The position numbers and the translations under genes were made by a program. This document shows positions 7,882-18,700 of a DNA stretch of 29,100 bases, in pieces. Under the pieces are notes generated by a model. The model was not told the DNA's origin. It saw nothing but the letters and a program-made list of their open reading frames with translations, and did no database searches. Origin of the DNA: Coemansia sp. RSA 1804 (lineage: Eukaryota > Kickxellomycota > Kickxellomycetes > Kickxellales > Kickxellaceae); the NCBI GenBank assembly GCA_027578815.1, contig JANBTH010000169.1, positions 1 to 29,100 of the forward strand, in the 5' to 3' direction. Each line of letters opens with the position of its first letter. The stretch's first letter is position 1.

Positions 7882-10224
7882 TCAGGATCCCATGTAAAGC
7901 AGAGAATCATACACACCGCCACGCTGGCGATTGTTGTGTCTTCTGCCACCGCCTGTTATATCACCCTGTTCTTTGTAGGACACATAGCGCGAAGCAGATA
8001 CAGCTCCCGCCGCATCCGCCGCATGGCCTACCTGGTTTTCGGGTGTGGTCTGGGGCTCTTCCAACATTTCCGCTGTACTCCTGGTTCGCTGGGGCGTGCT
8101 CTCCAAACCCAGCATACTATCTGCCGTGTCGTGGTATTCTCTCTGAGCAATTAGAGATTTTAGCTCAATGTTATTGCGCTGTGCTGCGGCAATGTTATTT
8201 GGCGATAGAATAGTCTGCGGCGGCGGCTCAAGACTGGTGGGCCGCATAGCCTTGGGCGTTCCAAAAGCGCCGGTGTTGTGGCGACGCCGATGTGGTCTGC
8301 CGCCACCCTCGACATCGCCATATGTTCGATCAGCGATGTATTTTGGAATGTCTCCCATCTTCTCTCCGGTCTGCGATTTTGGTGTTGTCATGGCACTACT
8401 GTTTGCAGGAGAAACACGTGCCTCTGGTGGGGAATTGGGCGTCTTAGCGGAACCAAAGTTAAGAGCTGGGGGTGCCTGGGTGTGCAGCAAAACGCTTGTT
8501 TTCACTCGTCTGTCATGCTTGGCTGATAACATGGCGCTTGGTGACTCTAAGAGCGCGCTGTTGTCGATATCCATACTAATGCTGTTCATCCGATCGGAAT
8601 CCAACCGGTTGTGCCTGCTTCTACGGGGGGTAATCTGATCTGAAGGAAAAAGAACATTGTCGTCGCTCCGTTGACGTTTAGCAGAAGCATGCTGGGACGG
8701 TGACATTTCAATATCGCTTTCGTCCGAAGCCGAGTAGTCCCCGTCTAACGGTAGTATATCTCTGCTGGCAAGCTTGGGCGATTCAGCCATACGCGTATAA
8801 GCTGTGGATTCAGACTGCTGCTGTGAAGCCTTGTTTGCATGCGGATCTGAACCAACGCCGTGTTGCGAGAGTGGTGCTAAGGGGCTACCAGGTGCTTTCT
8901 TTGACCTGTTCGATATCGAGTTATATGCGTGCGCTTGTGCTACTCGCTCTGACGGCGACTGGCAAACATCAATATCCCTGGTGCTTAGATTCAACACGGA
9001 AGAGTTTGCACGCGGTGAGAAGGGATCAAGAAGCATAAGTTCTGCATCTTCTACTACATGGCTTTCGTCCGTCGTCTCCAGTTGTAGGCTTGGTAGATCA
9101 GTAGAGACAACCTGGTTTGGGGTGTTGAAGAATCCATAGGGCATGTTTCCGGCCTGGCGGATACTTGTATAGAAATCAAGTGTCGGTGGTTCTAAGAAAT
9201 CCAGCACAGCAGTCAGATACACGCAGAGCTGAGCGCAAAAGCTGTGTGGCGAGCAGTGTTGGTACATGGCCTCTGCATTCTTAACAGCCGTTCGAGAGTT
9301 CCCAAGCCCTTTAGTTAGCTCACGTATTGCCATCCAGTTCGTATCAAAGCTCTCGATATCCTCTTTGTTGCGAACGTTCCACAAGACCGAGAGCTGCTCG
9401 TTAGAATATCTCGTGCTCGGTTCAAACAATTTTGATACAGAAGCTACGTCTTTCAGGGCCCAGTCACCAAACTCGTAAGCAGTCAGCCCTAGCTGTACAT
9501 AGAGGTTAGTTAGAAGCGTGTACCACTGCGGCCCTACTGCTACTATTGCATCAGGGTCAGCATTGCTACGCTGCAGCTGCGCTGCCTGGGCGGATAGCAT
9601 AAGAAATAGCTGTACAACCTCCCATGGACGATTCTTTGGTCGAATAAGTGTCCACAAGTAGCTGGCTCCCAAAGAGTCAGTTTTTGTATAGCAGGAGGCC
9701 AAGGACAGATCACGCATTCTACTGCACGCTTCATCGTCAACTAGGCTGTTTATGCGGCTGCGAAATGGTCGAAGGAAGCCAGTGTCCTTGGATGGCACAA
9801 ACAAGTCAGAGAAAAGGACGCATAACAGTTTATAAATCATGTATCTGATCCGAATATTGCCTGTCCAATCGTCCTCTTTATCGTATGCTGAGAGCAAGTC
9901 AATTACAGCAATAGTCCTCTGAATCTTGGAGTATAGATCGGAAAGCTCACTGAAAACACTGGCAAACTCGCCAGAATATTCGGTGGCCAGCGGCTGATCC
10001 ATTTCATGGCCGCCAGCAGATGAGGGCATTGTGTCGTTATTTGCAGACAACGGATCCATGGAATCATTCGGTCTTTCGCCAGCCCTGCGCTCGTCGAGAC
10101 GGCCAAGCCTCACTCGTAGCCTGAGCGCTTTCAGGATGTCCCGTGACGAATGCTCGCGAAATGAATCCAGTAACATATGACAAGCAAATGTCTCGACGCG
10201 AATTCTCTTTTGTACGGGCTCCAT
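7882..10224 (-). CDS. Unrecognised large protein, probably nuclear, with duplicated GGGR motif
   Basis: Intronless 780-aa protein that I cannot assign to a family. The start is placed at 10224 (MEPVQKRIRVETF). The frame stays open for a further 117 codons upstream but has no earlier ATG, and that extension is AT-rich and hydrophobic like untranslated leader. About residues 1-390 look folded and mostly helical (many Leu/Trp/Tyr). Residues 400-780 are polar and disordered-looking, with many Ser-Pro/Thr-Pro sites (TPKS, TPRRSR, SPLAPL, TPQRTR) and basic clusters such as KRQR that could be nuclear signals and CDK-type targets. Two similar motifs near the C-terminus, GDVEGGGRPHRRRHNTG at 636 and GDITGGGRRHNNRQRGG at 754, suggest a repeated short linear element. 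It lies between CLC and the OXLD1-like gene, all on the same strand. Function unknown. Confidence 0.75.
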   Translation of the reverse strand: MEPVQKRIRVETFACHMLLDSFREHSSRDILKALRLRVRLGRLDERRAGERPNDSMDPLSANNDTMPSSAGGHEMDQPLATEYSGEFASVFSELSDLYSKIQRTIAVIDLLSAYDKEDDWTGNIRIRYMIYKLLCVLFSDLFVPSKDTGFLRPFRSRINSLVDDEACSRMRDLSLASCYTKTDSLGASYLWTLIRPKNRPWEVVQLFLMLSAQAAQLQRSNADPDAIVAVGPQWYTLLTNLYVQLGLTAYEFGDWALKDVASVSKLFEPSTRYSNEQLSVLWNVRNKEDIESFDTNWMAIRELTKGLGNSRTAVKNAEAMYQHCSPHSFCAQLCVYLTAVLDFLEPPTLDFYTSIRQAGNMPYGFFNTPNQVVSTDLPSLQLETTDESHVVEDAELMLLDPFSPRANSSVLNLSTRDIDVCQSPSERVAQAHAYNSISNRSKKAPGSPLAPLSQHGVGSDPHANKASQQQSESTAYTRMAESPKLASRDILPLDGDYSASDESDIEMSPSQHASAKRQRSDDNVLFPSDQITPRRSRHNRLDSDRMNSISMDIDNSALLESPSAMLSAKHDRRVKTSVLLHTQAPPALNFGSAKTPNSPPEARVSPANSSAMTTPKSQTGEKMGDIPKYIADRTYGDVEGGGRPHRRRHNTGAFGTPKAMRPTSLEPPPQTILSPNNIAAAQRNNIELKSLIAQREYHDTADSMLGLESTPQRTRSTAEMLEEPQTTPENQVGHAADAAGAVSASRYVSYKEQGDITGGGRRHNNRQRGGVYDSLLYMGS

Positions 10225-10575
10225 TGTGATGATGCTGATACGCGAGGAAGATGCAAACAAAAAAGGATAGATATGGTATGCAAACGAGTATAAAAAGACG
10301 GCTAGCCAAGCACCAACTCTGGAAACATACAGGTAAAGGGTATAGTTTAGTTGCAAAAAGCAGCACAAGGTGAAAAATGTAAATAAATAAACAAGCAAAC
10401 AAAATATACAAATGGAACGAACAAGAAAAGCAAGAAAGAAAAGCGCGATCCCACCCGTTCCACACAGGGACTTTCTTGCACAAAAATAATGGGCGGCTGG
10501 GATCAACAGCAGTGCTGCAAGAGCCGGATCCTGCGCATGCCATTGGCCCACAGCACAGCTTTCAGACACAATCAA
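10225..10575. other. Intergenic/5' leader between the OXLD1-like gene and the unknown protein
   Basis: The 351 bases between the stop of the OXLD1-like gene and the first in-frame ATG of the large unknown gene. On the minus strand it is pyrimidine-rich and continuously open in the frame of the downstream protein, without an ATG. The hypothetical extension would be strongly hydrophobic and is more likely leader sequence. It must contain the promoter of the large gene and the 3' UTR of the OXLD1-like gene. Confidence 0.4.
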
Positions 10576-10950
10576 TCAGTCGTCATTGTTCTCTTGTTCT
10601 TCTTGCTGGATCCTAATTGCCATTTCGCGTTCGTTGTCCAGGAAGGCACGCATGGATGGATCTATCGAATCGCGCAGCTTTTCCGGACGGAGCTCGTCGG
10701 GCATAGGCCTTCCCTGAGCTTCAAAGGCCTCTCTTGCCTCCACTGCGTGCTTCTGGTACTCGCGCATGTCCTCGTCGTAGAGGTCCCACACACAGAATTC
10801 GCATCCCGACATGCAGCAGTCATCATTGCTGGGCGGCTCAGGCTTTGGTGGCAGCATCTTCATCATCTTGTCTGGATCCAGCGCCTTTCTCTGCAAAGCC
10901 TGTGTAGAGAACCGCCGTGGTCTAGTCCAACGCCGCTGAGAAGTGACCAT
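10576..10950 (-). CDS. Oxidoreductase-like domain protein (OXLD1 family), probably mitochondrial
   Basis: Small protein of 124 aa. The centre contains DDCCMSGCEFCVWDLYDEDM, the CC-x3-C-x2-C pattern followed by W-D-x-Y of the 'oxidoreductase-like' family (human OXLD1; yeast YPL107W belongs to the same family as far as I recall). A Pro-rich lead-in (PPKPEPPSN) precedes it, as in the family. The first 20 residues (MVTSQRRWTRPRRFSTQ) are Arg-rich without acids and look like a mitochondrial presequence, which is why I place the start at 10950. An in-frame ATG at 11049 would add 33 residues and cannot be excluded. The C-terminus is acidic and Glu/Gln-rich. Molecular function is poorly known; the four cysteines suggest metal binding or a disulfide pair. 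It is divergent from the M50B-like gene on the other side. Confidence 0.8.
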   Translation of the reverse strand: MVTSQRRWTRPRRFSTQALQRKALDPDKMMKMLPPKPEPPSNDDCCMSGCEFCVWDLYDEDMREYQKHAVEAREAFEAQGRPMPDELRPEKLRDSIDPSMRAFLDNEREMAIRIQQEEQENNDD

Positions 10951-11586
10951 TCGCAGACATACGCAATCTAAAGCTCCTGCGCCTGATAAGACAAGCGATG
11001 CAGCCAAACATGGCCGACAAGCAGCTATCCAAGGAAGCGCTGGGCCCATCTGAGGAAAAGGCAGCAACAAGGTATTCGGGTGTCGGCGTACAATCTATGT
11101 CTTGCCTCTTTCGTTCGCGTATATACAAAAAGCCGATATCCCAAAAAGATATTAAAAGCAAACAAGTCGTGTTAATAGAAGAGGTTATGCGTTCATTCAC
11201 AGAAAGATAAGGAGAGAAGAGCAAAAAAAAAACAGGCGTCAGAATCACCCACTTTCCCCAACTTTGCCACGCCATCGCTTGGCAGACCAGGTTGCGCCAA
11301 GAAGCACGTGCCTTCTGGTGATGTCAGAAGCCGTGCACTCTTCGGCCTCCAGACGCATGCGTTGCTTTCAAAGAGCCTTTTTTGCGCTAAAAAAAGGAAC
11401 AGGCGGGCGCAATACTGCCATTCAAGCCTTTTAAGTTGAAGGACCGCCATGCCATGCCATTCCATGCCATACAATGCTTCCCTTTCCTCTTCTTCTAGTC
11501 CAGCGCCTTTGAGTTTATTCTATACTTTTCACCGATCTCCAAGCACTATTTTGCAAACAGCCCTTCACTATACTTTCCAGCCTCAG
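10951..11586. promoter_or_regulatory. Divergent intergenic region between OXLD1-like and M50B-like genes
   Basis: About 640 bases that must serve as a shared 5' region for two divergently transcribed genes. A plus-strand open frame at 10998-11210 has no recognisable domain. Near the right side a cluster of ATGs in a degenerate GCCAT repeat (11447-11471) and a CT-rich stretch precede the protease start. Two of those ATGs (11449 and, one codon-set later, within the same frame) would add up to 46 Ser/Pro-rich residues to the protease. Confidence 0.45.
11447..11471 (+). repeat. GCCAT-type short tandem repeat with multiple ATGs
   Basis: The sequence reads as imperfect repeats of GCCAT/TCCAT and so places several ATG triplets within 25 bases, just upstream of the M50B-like gene. 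Some are in frame with the protease and others are not. If the transcript starts upstream of this point, the repeat would decide which start codon scanning ribosomes use. Confidence 0.5.
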
Positions 11587-12399
11587 ATGGCCTATATTAC
11601 AGCGGGTGCCACACTTCCTGGCCATCTCTCCTTGCACCATGGAGCAGCAGTCCTTGTTAGACGCGCTATCACAAAGGATGACGTTGGCCATGCCTTGACG
11701 CCGACCCAGGACCAAAAGTACATTCTGATAGCCATCTGCGCGTATGCGCTAGGAATACTGGTTCTGTGGCACATACCCTATGTCAACATCATACTCCTGC
11801 CGTTCAAGCTGGTAACAGTTGCTCTGCACGAGTTCTGCCATGCGGCGGCTGGCCTCTGCTCTGGCGCCAGAATAAAGTCCATCACAATAGATCCCGACGA
11901 AGGCGGCCAGACTCTAATGTCCGGCGGCAAATGGTGCTGTGTGATGCCTGCTGGATATCTGGGAAGCTCACTATTAGGCGCGCTGATGGTTTTCGCTGGA
12001 TTCAATGTGCTGGCGTCAAAGATTGTTTCGGTGATCATCGGCGTGTGCCTTCTCGCAACCCTATTTTGGGCGAAAAACTGGCTAACTCGAGGCATAACTG
12101 TGCTTTTTGTCGGACTCATCGTTGGACTTTGGTTTACACCGCACGGGATTGGGCTTCGATACGTGGTGCTCTTCATGGGCGTAATGTCTTCTCTTTACTG
12201 CCTGTGGGACATTGTTGATGATACTGTGCGCCGCAAGGTCAACGAAAGCGATGCCACAAAGTTTGCGGAAAAAACTCACTGCAGCTCACGACTCTGTGGG
12301 CTCTCCTGGCTCTTTCTGTCGCTTGTGTTCCTCGTTGGCGCTATCCTGCTAGGATTGGCCTTCCTCAAAGGTGATCCGTCCCTGCCCAGCAATAACTAA
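11587..12399 (+). CDS. M50B-like membrane metallopeptidase family protein
   Basis: Polytopic membrane protein of 270 aa from the ATG at 11587 (MAYITAG). The open frame reaches back to an ATG at 11449, but those extra 46 residues are Ser/Pro-rich and unlike the family. An HExxH zinc-ligand motif (HEFCHAAAG) sits at the end of a hydrophobic helix, about residue 80. It is followed by ITIDPDEGGQT and then PAGYLGSS, both typical of the fungal M50B-like family related to site-2 proteases. Several further transmembrane segments lie at about residues 125-225 and 240-262, with VNESDA and CLWDIVDD in the conserved loop between them. Site-2 proteases cut substrates within the membrane; for this subfamily no substrate is established to my knowledge. 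No intron is needed. It reads away from the OXLD1-like gene and towards THO2. Confidence 0.88.
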   Translation: MAYITAGATLPGHLSLHHGAAVLVRRAITKDDVGHALTPTQDQKYILIAICAYALGILVLWHIPYVNIILLPFKLVTVALHEFCHAAAGLCSGARIKSITIDPDEGGQTLMSGGKWCCVMPAGYLGSSLLGALMVFAGFNVLASKIVSVIIGVCLLATLFWAKNWLTRGITVLFVGLIVGLWFTPHGIGLRYVVLFMGVMSSLYCLWDIVDDTVRRKVNESDATKFAEKTHCSSRLCGLSWLFLSLVFLVGAILLGLAFLKGDPSLPSNN

Positions 12400-12783
12400 A
12401 ACGCTTACTGCATTTTTAAGAGTGAAGGTAAAGGTTTTCAACATGCCACTTTTTTTAAACAAAAGGAAATAAATAAAAACCAAAAAAATTCAACTTTTTT
12501 TTCATTTCTTCCCTTTCTTCTAGTTGATTCCCAGCGCCATTATTATTTAACTTTCAATTACGCTAGTTTTAATTGACTGGAATCCGCAAGGCTCTATCCT
12601 CATTTTCTCCTTCTATTATTGTGGCTACGCTAATTACCGTTAAAGTCTTTTGCTACTAGTGGAAATACTCTTCTGTTGCATTTATTTATCTTTTTCTTTC
12701 TCTCGTTCATTACAGTTCTTTTTATTATTATAATCATTTGGCGTTTCATATATAACTGAATAAGGGACGCTAGTGCGTACGCC
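12400..12783. promoter_or_regulatory. Intergenic region upstream of THO2
   Basis: AT-rich stretch of 384 bases holding the 3' UTR of the M50B-like gene and the THO2 promoter. Pyrimidine runs (CTTCCCTTTCTTC near 12509 and CTTTTTCTTTCTCTC near 12689) lie upstream of the THO2 start. I see no other defined element. Confidence 0.4.
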
Positions 12784-15700
12784 ATGGACAACAGGGGAAT
12801 CCTTGACAGCCAGCTCTTGGAGCCTGAAGTAATTGAGCAAATCAAACTAGGCAATTGGTCATCAAATGTCTTCAACAAATTGTGAGTATATTTTTACAGG
12901 CAAATCCATTAATGCTTTATACATGATATGTCTGTTTGTTGAAAGTGTTTAGCGTATATAACTCATATTATCTATTGAAACAACTGCTGCAAAATATAGG
13001 ACCCAGACTTTGCTTCTTAATTCGGCCAGTGAGTTTCAGCTTTGTTCGCAAATCCTTCGAGCTGTATGTACTGCTGGTTCCGATAACGATCCTGGCAACG
13101 GGGATTCATTTGGCAGGAGTATCTCCCAATGGCTTGATCACTGTGACGAAACCATAAGAAACTCACTGGACTCTGCTGCTCGTCAGCAAAACGACGCGAA
13201 TATCCGTCCACGCCTCGCATTGGCGTTTGCAGAATCTATATGGACCCTAGGCGTCGAGTGGGAGTTTGACTCGGCTAGCGAAGGCGACGATCGGTGGGTG
13301 GGCGAGCAGCTTCGACACGCGGAGCTGAGAAAATCGCTGGTTAAATTGGCAAAGGGATTGATCACTCACAATGTAGTTAGCCAAGATCTTGCAAAGGAGC
13401 AGCTAGACCCAGATATCCTTGAGCAAATTGGCACAATTCCATCTGCTCCCGCATTTACAAGAAAATACATCCGACTGAATACTGCGTTAAACTTTAAGCA
13501 AACAAAGTTCAATCTCATCAGCGAACAGAGCGAGGGTTTCTCCAAGCTTGTTACTTTGATACAGTCGTCGATGGCTGGAATTACTCCACAGAAACTCTCC
13601 GCCGATATTCTCGAGCATGTCAACAGTAACGCTATTACACAACAGTCAATGTCAGATGCGCATGATACTGCTGTCATTCGTGCACTACGCTCACTGCCCG
13701 ACATACAGCACCGTGTCAACTGTTTGCTAATAGACATACAACGTCTAATTGGCGTGTTCAACATTGATCCCAACCGTGTGGTGGACATCATACTTGACTG
13801 TTTTATGTCTAGCGTTCGATTTTACTGGGGGTTCTACATCGCACTACTCGATGCGTCTCCGTGGTGCAAGAGTCCAGCTGAATCGAAGAAAGTAGCGCAT
13901 TTGGTTGGCTGGAAGCTCCAGTTCTATATCAACGGCCCAGAATCAGACTACAGGTACACGGATGAGCTGTCGACGGTTGCAGCATTGCTTATCTCGCACG
14001 GACTTATACGGCTTGTAGATCTATATCCAATGGTTGAGCCTGAGGATAGCGGTGCCATACGAAAGGAGTTTGAAGAGTGGCGAGAAAATATGAAAGAGAT
14101 GAGTTCAAGTGGCAGCCGAAATCTTTTATCCATGATGGGTGAACTCGAAGCGATGGGTGAGAATGGTGAAGACAAGACAGTGGCTGAACCCGACAGCAAA
14201 ACAACAGAGAGTGGGCAGAAAAACCAACACGCACTGATTTGCAATAAGCTTCTTTCGGTTGGATGCATCAGCGATGCACTTGTATATCTGAAACGCTTCC
14301 CATTCTTGGCCCGAGTGCATCCTCAGATTGCCGATCTTGCCGTCCATATCATCGAGAAATCAACAGACGGGCTATATCGCACCATCAATTGCGTGAAAGC
14401 GCCCATAGCACCTCGGATCCGTATCGCAAACCCTATCTCATTGTCTCTAGATGAGGCAGACCAGCCAAGGAGTGCTTGGGGACTGCCAGACATTCGGAGT
14501 GGTCTCAAGCCATTGGATAGCAGCACAAACGGTTCGACCTATGTATTAACGCCTCTCCTTAAGAAAGCTAACGAGGTGTTCTTTTACGATAACTTTTGGC
14601 TTATTGAGCGCTCACGGCAGCTACCGAAAATAAGTACAATCGATGATGTACCACGCGTTCTTGCGCCATGGCTTAACGTGGCATTCCTACGGCTGCACCA
14701 ATATCCGAGCATACTGGCACGCTTGATTAGAATCTGCAAGCACGGGATGGTTGACTCTTCTACTTCAGAGGACGATTGGCTATGTTTTCTACGCTCTTGG
14801 ATACTTCCTGCGTTTTCATTGTGTAGCCCTTCAGCTGGCATGTCTAATGAGTTGTGGATGCTTATTTCTTCGCTACCGCTGGCCAAGCGCTATGGGCTGT
14901 ATGACTACTGGGAGTCAGTTCTGAGCAGTGGGAAACTTGAGCTGCCTTCGTTATTATCCGGATTGTCTACTCATAGCAATACTGCTGGAAAGAGAGACAT
15001 GGAAGCTATGGGGTTATCCCTTGACGATGCGTTGGATGGCGTTGACTTGGATGGCGACCTGGAAATGCAGCAGTCAGACGAAGAAGATGGCAATAGCAGC
15101 GTCTGCGGGCCTTACGTCGAAATTGAATCGTTATGCCATGATGTCCGGCGCAAAGTTAGATCGGCGATGCGGCGTCTGTCAGGAGACACGGTAAAGTCTA
15201 TGGGTCGCCAGCTTTGCAGCCTCTGTCACGCTGCTCCTGCGATTGCACTCAAGGTTGTTTTGGATCAAGTGTGCTCTTACGACAATCTTGTGGATTCTGT
15301 TGTGGAGGCATTCAAGTATCTGACGCCCCTTGATTCGGATGTGATGTTTTATGTTATTCTGAAGATCCTGGATAATCCAAGCAGCAACAAGATCAAGGAT
15401 GACGGCGTCAACGCAGCGCACTGGCTGCAGAGCATTTCGTCCTTTGTTTCTGCATTCAGCCATAGACATGAGAATCAAGGACTTGGCGTGATCCTGAACT
15501 ACGTGCTGAAGCGTACTGTCAGCATGATCCGCACGGAGGATGCACCACCCGTGTTTGATCTGGCAATTGTATCGGATACAATTTTAAGGTTGGCATCCAT
15601 TGATGTCATGGCCAATGCAGCCGATGACCAGATTCTTGCACTGCAAGGCGGGCACTATCTACGCCTTGAAGCGTACAGTATGGTTAGTTCCTGGGTTCTG

Positions 15701-18700
15701 CCCCAGAATGCCACTGTTGATACAGTGGTGGCCGCAGGATCCGAGAACAGGCTGACACGGCGTCTATCGGGGTGGCTGACAGCAATGTTTGCCACCAGCG
15801 GACAAGCGCTTTCATTTGCAATGGCAATGTGCGTCCATGCGGAGAAGGTTCTGAGCATGTCGACAATGCCTTTGAGCAATGTGTTGGTTATCTATGATCG
15901 CGAGATTGAAAGAGTTTACCAGCTATTCCATCTGCTAAGTTCAAACCTGAAACCCGAAAAATACGCCAAACTCATTCCCGGGCCACACGTGCTTGTTGAA
16001 AAGTACGGCTTGAGCTGGGGGCTCGCAATACTCTGGGGCCGTCCGAGTGTGTCTGTGGTGCTAAATGGCGGTCTAAAGCAATGGGAGGAGAACGGCGAGC
16101 ATGTCAAAGCTGTTATTGTCGAGCATGGCATGCAGGAAGGAGCCGATGAAGAAGACGTGCCGAACGAATCTATGCGCGAAGAGCCTGTTAGCGTTGCAGA
16201 TACAAAACCCTCGTCAGAGCCGATTGCGGAAGATGCTGCTGTAGAAGGACAGGAGAGCCAGCCTTCTTTATCCGATTTGAAAGGTGGAGTTGACGATTCA
16301 AAAATGGATGTTGACAGTAGACCCTTGCAGCCTTCTGATTCCACAGGCAAGCCAGACTTGCCTCGTGTTGTAGCTGATTTGGAATTTGAGGCGCCTCTGC
16401 TTCCACGAGACTATGTGGAGCATATTGCAAACTCGCTTCCCGCTTCTGCAAAGGATATTGGCCTTTCGCCCGAATTTGTTGCCGTATTCTGGACGTTGAC
16501 GCTTTATGACATTGAGGTCCCTGTTGATCGTTACAAAAAAGACATTACTATCCAGACCAACCTTATCAAGCGTATAGAGACAATCTCCAGACAGGTCCAA
16601 AGCAGATCCAAATCCGCATCGCTTGCACAAATCAAAGCACGTGCTACGCTGACAATAGACAGTCTGGAAAAGGAAATACAGGAGCAAAAGCTTCATGTTT
16701 CGCGGGTCCGTAAATGGCTAATTGCCCAAAAGGATTATTGGTTTTGTTTGGCGCACGAACAGCGCAAATTGGTCACCCATGCGCTTTTGCAGCACTGTAT
16801 ACTTCCTAGGGCTGTGCTTTCGGCGTCTGATGCGAATTTTTGTGCAAAATTTCTATGGATGATGCACTTTCCGCTGGCCACCAACAAATTCAGTTTGATG
16901 CTTGTTTACGACAGCGTATTCAGCGAAACATTGTCAACGCTGTTAGCCGCCTTCACCGAGAATGAGGCGCGTAACTATGCAAAGTTTCTGAATACATCCT
17001 TGGCCTACCTCGCTCCCCTCCATGCGTCGGAAACGAACTATAGCGAACGAGCCGTCAACCCTTGGCGTGGTCTGACTGGCTTTCAGAAGTTATGGCATTA
17101 CGAACGCGGCTATTTGCCTCCAGTATCGCGTACTATTCGACAGCAAATGCCAGCAGACCCGAGGGCCGACATAGGCGACTCTAGACGAATCAAGCCTGGA
17201 TCGACCATGCTTTCGTACGATGACTTCCGCATGGTTATGCGCAAGTGGCAGGTGGCGTTGACAAAGGCGTTTATTACAACCTTGGATTCCGAGCGTAATG
17301 ATACCGTGCGCAATGGGATCTTGGCACTCCGTGAGATGCAACGGTCTTTTCCTGCTATTTCACAGTGTGGTCGGCGTATTCTTGAAAAGGTCAACGAGAT
17401 TGCTGCAAACGGGGGTGCATCACATAGCAAGGACGAGGACGCTGCTGCAGACATGCTAGACTCCAACAAGAACCTCAAGGTCATGGCTACATCGTATGGC
17501 GCATACTTGACGATGGCAAAGAAGAATTGGATTGCGGAGGCCGATTATTATCCCGCCGCATTGGTCTCGCCACATCCAAAGAGGGGACAGAGCAGCATCA
17601 AGCATGAGAATCGAGAGACATCCAACGCAAAGCAGAATGTTGTTTCTGGCACTGGAGCAGGAGTTGGTGACCAGGAGAGTGGCAACAGTACACCGAGGCG
17701 CGACGGGCATTCTGGCACGTCTAGTACCAATCCGAGATCCGAAAGAGGCCAGCGTGGACGCCAACGGCCATCTAGTAGTCGTTCGCTCACTAACGAAGCA
17801 GTTGCGGCAGTTGCGGCAGCCACAGCAGCAGCAGGCGCAGCAGGCACCGCTGCTCCATCTGCCTCTAAGGATGCTTCTTTATCCAGACCCAGATCACCAG
17901 CTGATTCCAGGCAGCAAACATTGGCTTCCTCTACGAGTGGTGGTGCTCTTGGAGCCAGGGCTGAAAGGACAAGTTCTGGTGGTAAAGACAGGTATGTGTC
18001 TAGTAAAAGCAATGCCGGGGCGACATTGGATGATAAACATCATGGAAGCGGGTATAACCAAGATGGAAAGCGGATGCGTGAGCGTGACAGAGATGGCGGC
18101 AGTCGCGGATTTGATCGTGATAATGTACGGAATCGCCAATATGAAGCCGATCAAAGGTTCTCCCCGAGACATTCAGATCCTGACCGCCGCGAAAGCCGCT
18201 CATTGCGTGGGTCTTCTCCTGCTCAACCTAGTCGTGAGGAAAGAACTTCTGACACGGCCTCATTCAAGCGCCTTCGAGAGGACTCTGCCTCTGATAATAA
18301 GCTGGAGCCTCCACGCCAGCGTCTGGCTACGCCTTCAGCTGTTAGACGACACCAGCAGGCGTCCAGCGCACACGACACATACCCATCGTCACCATCACCT
18401 TTGTCTGGAGCCGGTGCTAGTGCTGGAGCTGCCAATCTGAAACTTTCAAGTGAAGAGGTCGATAGAAAGAAGAAGGAGCTGCGTGCACAATTATTGAAGC
18501 AGCAGGAGGAAAAGCAGAGACAGGGTCAAAAACAGGTCTCGCAGAGTGCTGAGCAGCGATTTGATAGACCTGCGCAGGACAACCGTGGCGTGTCCAGTCG
18601 CCACAGCAGTCGAGAGGGCTCGAGAGCACGCGAGCAGAATTCGTCGTTTGGCGGCAAGGAGCGCATTGATATGAAAGAGAATGGGAACAAAAAGGGAAGG

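Noticed and set aside
10225..10575. 117-codon hydrophobic N-terminal extension of the unknown 780-aa protein
   Set aside because: The frame is open but has no ATG before 10224, would need a TTG start at the OXLD1-like stop, and its composition is that of a pyrimidine-rich leader.
10998..11210. Plus-strand frame MQPNMADKQLSKEALG... in the divergent promoter
   Set aside because: Overlaps the possible extended OXLD1-like start, has no domain and no clear partner exon; could be a first exon but nothing supports it.
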